Positions 58,749-64,000 of a stretch of 64,000 bases of DNA are shown here, piece after piece. Source of the DNA: Mogibacterium sp. (GTDB taxonomy: Bacteria > Bacillota > Clostridia > Peptostreptococcales > Anaerovoracaceae); contig JAKSSP010000008.1 in assembly GCA_024403035.1 (NCBI GenBank), forward strand, positions 1 through 64,000. Direction: 5' to 3'. The position numbers were made by a program, and so were the translations under genes. Under the pieces are notes generated by a model. The model had not been told where the DNA came from, ran no database searches, and saw only the letters and a list, made by a program, of their open reading frames with translations. The stretch's first letter is position 1. The number at the start of each line of letters is the position of its first letter.

Positions 58749-59363
58749 ATGGATCAGTTGCAAATCATTCCGCTTCCAGACGATATTTCCCTTGATGATG
58801 CTTTTGACAAATGCTATGAAGAATTTAAGAGTAGTTTTATGGCAAAGTCTAAGCGGCCGCTCTTAGGGAATCGTGAAATCGTATTTCCTGCAAATGAAAA
58901 GAATTGGATTGAGCATAAATTAGAATTATTCTGGCATGCTTCAAGCCTTGATCAGAAAATTCGTTTTGAGATACTTCCTTGTACTAATGATGTCGGAAAA
59001 CTGTTATGTGATGAAAACTGTACAAAAGGCATGAAAGATGTCCTTATGAGTAATGGTGATATCAGATATAAGTGCATATATCGAAGCGAAAGAGTCAATC
59101 TTATCTCACAAATAGTATCATTGTATAACGAAGGCGACTCGAGAGTTAAATACTGGGAGAGGCTTCATGGGCATGGCCGTGAAAAGCGCAATCGCATCTA
59201 CCTCAGGTACCAAAGTGGATACCTTGATTACTTGCTAGTATTCGAGCACAAGAGTGAAAAAAGGGTCACTGCAATAACTGCATTCCCTGTATTTTTTAAG
59301 AGTGACAGTGAAAAATATGATAAGTATTACAACGAATACATTGAAGAAATAAAAAACCGGTAA
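58749..59363 (+). CDS. Uncharacterised partner of the DUF3800 protein
   Basis: 204 residues from MDQLQIIPLPDDISLDDAFD (GGAGG upstream). Segments such as RPLLGNREIVFPANEKNWIE, HGREKRNRIYLRYQSGYLDY and LLVFEHKSEKRVTAITAFPV suggest a mixed alpha/beta enzyme with conserved Arg/His/Tyr. No family recognised. Low GC compared with the structural genes. Likely co-transcribed with DUF3800 as a two-gene module. After it, 59364-59532 has no gene, only A+T-rich DNA with a short palindrome (CTACC...GGTAG). Confidence 0.65.
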   Translation: MDQLQIIPLPDDISLDDAFDKCYEEFKSSFMAKSKRPLLGNREIVFPANEKNWIEHKLELFWHASSLDQKIRFEILPCTNDVGKLLCDENCTKGMKDVLMSNGDIRYKCIYRSERVNLISQIVSLYNEGDSRVKYWERLHGHGREKRNRIYLRYQSGYLDYLLVFEHKSEKRVTAITAFPVFFKSDSEKYDKYYNEYIEEIKNR

Positions 59364-59532
59364 TCGCAGGGCGAAAACCGGAGACTCTTTCTACCCATGG
59401 TAGATGAGTTGCATTAATAATATACCTATTTACACGCATTTTTGCAATAATTGTCACAAAAAACTCACAGGAATCATAACAAAATAACAACTTGTCAGGC
59501 CATTTTGATGGCAAAAGCACTATATATTGATT

Positions 59533-61116
59533 ATGAAAGCGGTTATCTACGCAAGATACTCTTCCCACGCTCAACGTGAGGAGTCAATAGAGGGTCAGCT
59601 TCGCGTCTGCTATGAATATGCAGCACGCGAGAATATTGACGTGATCAAAGAATATACCGACAGTGCTATGACTGGCACTAACGACCAGCGGCCTTCGTTC
59701 CAGCGTATGATTGCAGACAGTGCCAAGCATCAGTTTGAGGTCGTTCTGGTTTATGCCGTCGACCGCTTCTCAAGAGAGCGATATGACGCTGCCATTTACA
59801 GGAAGAAGCTCAAGGACAACGGCGTGCGGATCATCTCTGTTACACAGCCTATCGATGACTCTCCGGAGGGGATCCTCCTTGAGTCTCTGCTGGAGGGCCT
59901 TGCGGAGTATTACTCCAAGAACCTTGCCAGAGGCGTCAAACGTGGAATGCGTGAGAATGCCCTTAAGTGTATGGCTGTTGGCGGAGTCGTTCCTACTGGT
60001 TACAAGGTCGACCGCGACACCATGAAGTATGTGATCGATGAGCCGAAGGCTGCTATCATCAGAGAGATCTTCCAGATGTATGCGAACGGTCACAGCATCG
60101 TAGATATATGCCAGCACTGCAATTCCCTCGGATATAAGACGAGCCGCAATCAGCCGTTTACACGTAACAGCATGTCTACTATACTCAAAAACAGAAAGTA
60201 TACAGGGCTGTATGTTTTTGAAGATATCGAGATCCCGGGCGGTATGCCTGTGATAATCGACCAGAAGACCTTTGATGCGGTTCAAAAGAGGATATCTATG
60301 GGGCGCAAAATATCTCCTAAAAAGCACGAAGATGTAGATTTCATTCTGACCGGCAAGCTGTTCTGCGGTCACTGCGGTCAGGCGATGGTGGGCACTAGCG
60401 GGAATAGTAAAAGTGGAAAGACCTATTATTATTACACCTGCCGTGTTCATGGCAATAACTGCACTAAACACGCAGAGAAGAAAGATGAGCTTGAGGATTT
60501 CATCATCGACTATATACTCAATCACTTCCTTGTGCGTGAGAATGTCGAGATCATCGCCAGCCGAATAATGGACATTATTAATAATGACGAATTCGCGGCA
60601 ATAATGAAGAGCATAGAGGCTCAGATCAAGGATAAGGATCGCAGGATCGCCAATCTGATGAAGGCCGTGGAGGACTCCGGCGATGCAGACCTCTTCATGC
60701 CTCGTATCATGGAGCTGAAGAAAGAAAAGTCTCAGCTGGAGAGAGAGCTTGCTGACGAGAAGATTTCTAACCTATCATTCCTAAGCAAAGATATCCTCAC
60801 TGCTTGGATGCTGGACTTTGCCGAAAGGAACGATGGATCCAGAGCTTTCCATCGAGAACTGATCACTACGTTCGTTAATGCCATCTATGTTTATGACACT
60901 GACGAGCCGTCTGACGATCCTAAAAAGAAACGGAAGAAGCGCAAAATAGTCATTGCTTTCAACACTTCCGGGCCTGAGAGTAAGGTAACCCTCGAGTGTT
61001 CGGATAAGTGTCTGAACGGACCACCAAAACATTCCAAATCGAACCTTTATCATTACAGACGAGGATTCGCTGTAGAGATATGGTTCAACAGGGAGCGAGG
61101 AATCAACGGCTGGTAG
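59533..61116 (+). CDS. Large serine recombinase (integrase)
   Basis: 527 residues from MKAVIYARYSSHAQREESIE; the ATG at 59533 is used, not the upstream TTG. Resolvase domain with catalytic Ser (about residue 10), YAVDRFSRERYDAA and ESLLEGLAEYYSKNLARGVK; recombinase domain; zinc-ribbon domain with CGHCGQAMVG and a second Cys pair (CRVHGNNC); coiled coil; C-terminal basic region. Carries out attP x attB integration. No Shine-Dalgarno precedes the ATG, and a TATATT box lies just 5-10 bases upstream. Confidence 0.92.
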   Translation: MKAVIYARYSSHAQREESIEGQLRVCYEYAARENIDVIKEYTDSAMTGTNDQRPSFQRMIADSAKHQFEVVLVYAVDRFSRERYDAAIYRKKLKDNGVRIISVTQPIDDSPEGILLESLLEGLAEYYSKNLARGVKRGMRENALKCMAVGGVVPTGYKVDRDTMKYVIDEPKAAIIREIFQMYANGHSIVDICQHCNSLGYKTSRNQPFTRNSMSTILKNRKYTGLYVFEDIEIPGGMPVIIDQKTFDAVQKRISMGRKISPKKHEDVDFILTGKLFCGHCGQAMVGTSGNSKSGKTYYYYTCRVHGNNCTKHAEKKDELEDFIIDYILNHFLVRENVEIIASRIMDIINNDEFAAIMKSIEAQIKDKDRRIANLMKAVEDSGDADLFMPRIMELKKEKSQLERELADEKISNLSFLSKDILTAWMLDFAERNDGSRAFHRELITTFVNAIYVYDTDEPSDDPKKKRKKRKIVIAFNTSGPESKVTLECSDKCLNGPPKHSKSNLYHYRRGFAVEIWFNRERGINGW

Positions 61117-61128
61117 GCCGTTGTTTTT
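61104..61128 (+). terminator. Terminator of the recombinase gene
   Basis: CAACGGC / GCCGTTG stem (loop of six) then TTTTT; the stop codon lies inside the loop. Confidence 0.8.
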
Positions 61129-61186
61129 CGTTTTAGCGATCTATATATCAGTAAGTAGCGGGTTTTAATCCCTCCGCGCGCAACAT

Positions 61187-61218
61187 AAACGCCTTGGAGT
61201 CATGTGTCCAAGGCGTTT
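61187..61218. terminator. Bidirectional terminator at the prophage's right end
   Basis: Perfect 12-bp stem AAACGCCTTGGA / TCCAAGGCGTTT, 8-base loop, between the plus-strand recombinase and a minus-strand regulator gene. Just before it, 61158-61182 contains a T-arm-like sequence whose origin is unclear. Confidence 0.75.
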
Positions 61219-61231
61219 ATCTCTTCCTTGA

Positions 61232-61732
61232 TTATCTCTCATTTGAATTTGCCCTCCTTTCTGAACGCTTTTTATATATCCCTATACCCACTAGCCCAAC
61301 GCCAAGTCCAACTACCAAAATCATCGGAAGATGCTTTAAATACTCAAGAGCATTCGAAAAACACTCTCCTTTAATCTGCAATGACAAGAATTGGAACACA
61401 AACGACATAACAACAGCTACTAATAGCAATATGAATCCTATAATGATTATCGTAGTTGAATTGCATCTATGTGTCGTCTTTTCCCCTTGAAGACTATCCT
61501 TTTGTTCTGTACGTTTTATCTGATCTACAGAGTCATATTTGTCGAACAATAAATATTCAACAGGAACTTGGAAAAATTTGCTTATTAATACTATATTATC
61601 GGTATCGGGAACAGCGACATTTTGTTCCCACTTTGAGATTGCCTGTCTCGACACATTTAGTCTTTCAGCGAGTTTTTCCTGAGACATTGAATTATCTTTT
61701 CTTAGTTTGTATAGCTTTTCTCCAAACTTCAT
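61232..61732 (-). CDS. XRE-family regulator with membrane helices
   Basis: 166 residues from MKFGEKLYKLRKDNSMSQEK (GGGAG upstream). N-terminal HTH_3 (LAERLNVSRQAISKWEQNVA) then two transmembrane helices (about 100-122 and 138-156). A common chromosomal Clostridia regulator type, probably membrane-responsive. Probably host rather than phage, beyond the prophage end. Confidence 0.82.
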   Translation of the reverse strand: MKFGEKLYKLRKDNSMSQEKLAERLNVSRQAISKWEQNVAVPDTDNIVLISKFFQVPVEYLLFDKYDSVDQIKRTEQKDSLQGEKTTHRCNSTTIIIIGFILLLVAVVMSFVFQFLSLQIKGECFSNALEYLKHLPMILVVGLGVGLVGIGIYKKRSERRANSNER

Positions 61733-61828
61733 GTTGAATTCTCCCAACACAATAATCAGCTGAATTCCATTTTTCGTGATAACCTTTGCTGTGTGCACAG
61801 CACTAATATACACTTAACAGCCTTTCTT

Positions 61829-62268
61829 CTACAACATATAGAACGTTACATTCTCGCAACTAGAGTTTACATATTTACCTTTTGCACATTTATATGTGCT
61901 GCTAATCTTTAAGCCATCCTCGAAATCCCCGTCTTCCTTGGGCTTTCTGTTAAAAATTGTTTTTTCTTCACAAATACCGGAAATATCACTATTTAAAACA
62001 TCGTTGTAAATCTGCTGTACCATCAACGAATCATCTTGCGTCTCTATCATTTTGTCTGTCTTTAACCGGATCATATATCCTGAGGCCAGCCCTTTCGATA
62101 GCATACTGCATCAGTTTTTCAAGTGTGTTGCCCCAAGCTTCGGCCCATGATTCACGGCCGTATTTGCTCATCGACCTGCACATTTCTGTGATTATAAGTA
62201 TAGCTTTTAAAGGATCGGCATCATCACCCTTACAAACATCTTCACTTGTTCTTTACTCAGTTGATACA
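61829..62268 (-). pseudogene. Decayed gene remnant, at least two frameshifts
   Basis: Starts at ATG 62268 after AAGGAGG (MYQLSKEQVKMF), shifts to a frame reading KGDDADPLKAILIITEMCRS, MSKYGRESWAEAWGNTLEKL and MQYAIERAGLRIYDPV, then shifts again to MIETQDDSLMVQQIYNDVLN and on to the end. The middle part clearly looks like protein. Family not recognised. A further open stretch at 62253-62447 (ending ITFFKILEEGGSEYVSTE) may be the 3' end of an upstream decayed gene. A hairpin ACCTCCG / CGGAGGT followed by TTTTTC at about 62399-62424 resembles a terminator. Confidence 0.5.
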
Positions 62269-62481
62269 TACTCTGAGCCTCCTTCCTCGAGTATCTTGAA
62301 AAATGTGATATCGATTAAGGCAGGCAAGGCGATCGATCTTTCAAAGTTTGAGGAAGCGTAGATAGAGTAGCTGCCGCCGTGCCGTTGATCATCCACCCAG
62401 ACCTCCGTGAACGCGGAGGTTTTTCTTTCTCCGGATCGTTCTTGCAATACATTTTTCTGTCATAATTCTTTCCTTCCTCCA

Positions 62482-62516
62482 AATCATAACCACCAGTTGA
62501 ACTGGTGGTTATGATT
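62482..62516. repeat. Perfect 16-bp inverted repeat
   Basis: AATCATAACCACCAGT and ACTGGTGGTTATGATT with a 3-base loop. No U-tract on either side. Could be a cruciform, the end of a small mobile element or a regulatory hairpin. The stretch 62448-62795 has no gene that I can support. Confidence 0.6.
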
Positions 62517-62795
62517 GTGCGTACTCCTGCGTACTGGCAATACCGATCCGAAAATTCCCTAAATTTCAATGGTGTTCAGGGGGACAGGCCCTGCCCACCT
62601 TGCGGTTTTTTCCCTGAATTTCAAGGGTTTCAGCGTTGACCGCTTTGAGTACGATTGAGTACTTTTTGACCCCTGGGAACCGCTATTAAGCACACGTTCA
62701 GGCCTGAAGCGCCTTCTCCAGTATTTCCTTGCGCTCATCTTTAGTATGTCTGTCATAGCAATAAGAGTTCATCGTAGTATATCTGATCCAAATAG

Positions 62796-63977
62796 TTAGA
62801 ATTGATTGATTTCTTCTATCGCTTTAAGCAGCTTTGGAAAGTCTTCCAGCACCGGCATTCTTACTCTGGCAGCGCTCGAGTCCAGCCCCTTAAAGTCGTA
62901 CCCGTCGATCACCAGAACTCCCCGCTTAAAGAACTCTTCTTTAAGATTTACATCTCTGTTGTCATGATACAGCAGGCAGATCGAGTTGGTCTCGAGCGTC
63001 TCAGCCATGTGCAGGTTTCCGGATGATCCTGCAGGGCTTTTCTCATCGCAGCCCAGGGTCTTTCTGATCTCAGCTTTCATTACCCTGAAGTCCTCTCTGC
63101 ACCGGTCCACAAAACCCTCGCTTCTGACAGCAGCCGCAGCAACCTCTCTCGACAGCTCGCCCACCATATACGGATTGGTCATCTTGTTCATGCAGCTGAT
63201 CAGATTCTTATGGGCAATTATGTAACCTACCCTCATGCCTGCGAGGCCGAAACCCTTTGACATGGTGCGTACGACAGCGAGGTTAGGATACTTTGCAAAG
63301 AGCTGTACCGCAGAGTTTTCTTTCGGCATGAAGTCACCGTAAGCTTCATCGATGATCACTGTGATGTCATACCTGACAGCCTCCGCAACTATCCTCTCTA
63401 TGTCTTTGACATCTATGCACTGGCCTGTCGGGTTATTCGGATTGTCGATGTATATGAAATTGTATGACTTGCCAGTCGTAGGAAGCAGCACTTCCCCGCT
63501 GCCTGCCTCTTCATAGTGCATGTGCAGGAACTCTTCTATATCGAATTTATAGTTCCTTGACTTATCAAGCTGATAAGGAGCATATTCGATCCCTATCATT
63601 TCAGCGTGCATGTAATAATCCGTAAACTGCGGCGAGACCCCGAGTACGACGGCATTGTGAGTGTCAAATATGTTGTTCACAATGTAGAGAGCGCTCATGC
63701 TTCCGTCAGTGAGCAATATGTTGCCCCGCTCCACATCTATCTGGTCTGACCAGAAGTCATGTATCGCTTCATACAGTGCCTGACTGTGCGGATAAGGGCC
63801 GATCCCGGCCGGGTCAAAATTCCTGAGAGCGTCGGCGCACTCCGGCGGAAAGCCGTAAGGGTTGCAGCCTTCACTGCAGTCGATACCGCCCTCAGGCAGC
63901 TCCACATGATCCATTGCGTAGCTTATTTTCTCCTGCTCCAGCAGCTGCCTTTTTATCTTAAGTCTGCTCATTTCCAT
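62796..63977 (-). CDS. Class I/II PLP aminotransferase (HisC-like)
   Basis: 393 residues. Fold type I features: IDCSEGCNPYGFPPECADAL at the N-terminus, IDNPNNPTG, IIDEAYGDFM and RTMSKGFGLAGMRVGY with the PLP Lys. Closest in layout to histidinol-phosphate aminotransferase and related threonine-phosphate decarboxylase-like enzymes; no his genes are nearby, so the substrate is uncertain. AAGGAG precedes the ATG. First gene to the right of the decayed region; upstream sequence leaves the window. Confidence 0.83.
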   Translation of the reverse strand: MEMSRLKIKRQLLEQEKISYAMDHVELPEGGIDCSEGCNPYGFPPECADALRNFDPAGIGPYPHSQALYEAIHDFWSDQIDVERGNILLTDGSMSALYIVNNIFDTHNAVVLGVSPQFTDYYMHAEMIGIEYAPYQLDKSRNYKFDIEEFLHMHYEEAGSGEVLLPTTGKSYNFIYIDNPNNPTGQCIDVKDIERIVAEAVRYDITVIIDEAYGDFMPKENSAVQLFAKYPNLAVVRTMSKGFGLAGMRVGYIIAHKNLISCMNKMTNPYMVGELSREVAAAAVRSEGFVDRCREDFRVMKAEIRKTLGCDEKSPAGSSGNLHMAETLETNSICLLYHDNRDVNLKEEFFKRGVLVIDGYDFKGLDSSAARVRMPVLEDFPKLLKAIEEINQF

Positions 63978-64000
63978 CGTCCGGTCTCCTTTAAGCTTCT

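Larger units (their letters stand above)
27944..61186. mobile_element. Integrated siphovirus prophage, about 33 kb
   Basis: Contiguous phage modules: serine recombinase, repressor/Cro switch, early genes, HUH replication protein, late regulator, HNH-terminase packaging, portal/capsid, tail (chaperones, tape measure, Dit, Tal) and lysis. Absence of tail sheath and baseplate-wedge genes plus a Dit/Tal pair indicates a long non-contractile tail. All essential structural genes look intact, so it may be inducible. Ends are approximate: the left is placed after the terminator at 27943 and the right before the terminator at 61187. I could not find an unambiguous direct repeat; serine recombinases can leave a core of only a few bases. 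Confidence 0.85.

Noticed and set aside
61158-61182. tRNA 3'-end-like sequence (GGGTTTTAATCCC then GCGCGCA) as a possible att site
   Set aside because: No matching tRNA copy at the left end and no 5' half of a tRNA; a shared core with 27.9 kb was not found.
61957-62361. Plus-strand frame ending ISIKAGKAIDLSKFEEA
   Set aside because: The end looks protein-like, but the rest is opposite a better-supported minus-strand remnant and no start signal is seen.

Overview
The window reads as about 28 kb of core chromosome followed by an almost complete integrated siphovirus and a short, partly decayed chromosomal stretch. GC content is moderate, ribosome binding sites are strong AGGAGG types, and the gene set (clostridial-order rnf operon, UPF0182, adenine deaminase, aliphatic amino-acid decarboxylase, DUF5688, tmRNA with smpB) points to an anaerobic member of the Clostridia (Bacillota), probably a gut or oral organism. 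I cannot name a genus from sequence alone.

Chromosome, 1-27.94 kb: a frameshifted esterase/peptidase-like gene at the left edge; ssrA (tmRNA) and pncB; then a plus-strand group for a pseudouridine synthase, signal peptidase I, SmpB and adenine deaminase. A minus-strand operon follows with a ParB-like/BMP-domain fusion, a metallophosphoesterase and an MBL-fold hydrolase. A DUF5688 gene comes next, then the complete ion-pumping rnfCDGEAB operon, an Orn/Lys/Arg decarboxylase, serS, a long glutamine synthetase-like enzyme, a UPF0182 membrane protein, a very acidic zinc-ribbon membrane protein, and tRNA-Lys(CUU) with its own promoter and terminators.

Prophage, about 27.94-61.19 kb: nearly all genes run leftwards. 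From right to left they are: cargo (truncated hicA, intact hicB, a DUF3800 protein with an unknown partner) and a large serine recombinase on the plus strand; a CI/Cro-like switch with palindromic operators; small early genes; a PcfK (AcrIIA9-family)/PcfJ/DUF3102 block; an HUH replication protein; an ArpU-like late regulator; a repeat-rich candidate late promoter followed by a terminator; HNH and small and large terminase; portal; MuF/VG15-type minor capsid protein; scaffold; major capsid protein; glycosyltransferase; connectors; major tail protein; tail chaperones with a canonical -1 slippery site; tape measure; Dit; Tal; tail fibres; holin; bifunctional endolysin; and an orphan LysM domain. 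Several real genes are shorter than 60 codons and are listed explicitly.

The most interesting signal is that the major capsid and major tail proteins, unrelated over the rest of their length, end in the same 12-residue collagen-like Thr/Gly/Ala tail (TGATGATGSTGA). Seven of the twelve codons differ, all synonymously, and a GT-A glycosyltransferase gene lies directly downstream of the capsid gene. This suggests a virion O-glycosylation system acting on a shared tag. Other notable points are the late-promoter/iteron/terminator arrangement, the PcfK/AcrIIA9-like gene, the hicA truncation beside an uncharacterised two-gene cargo module, and the HUH initiator in a tailed phage.
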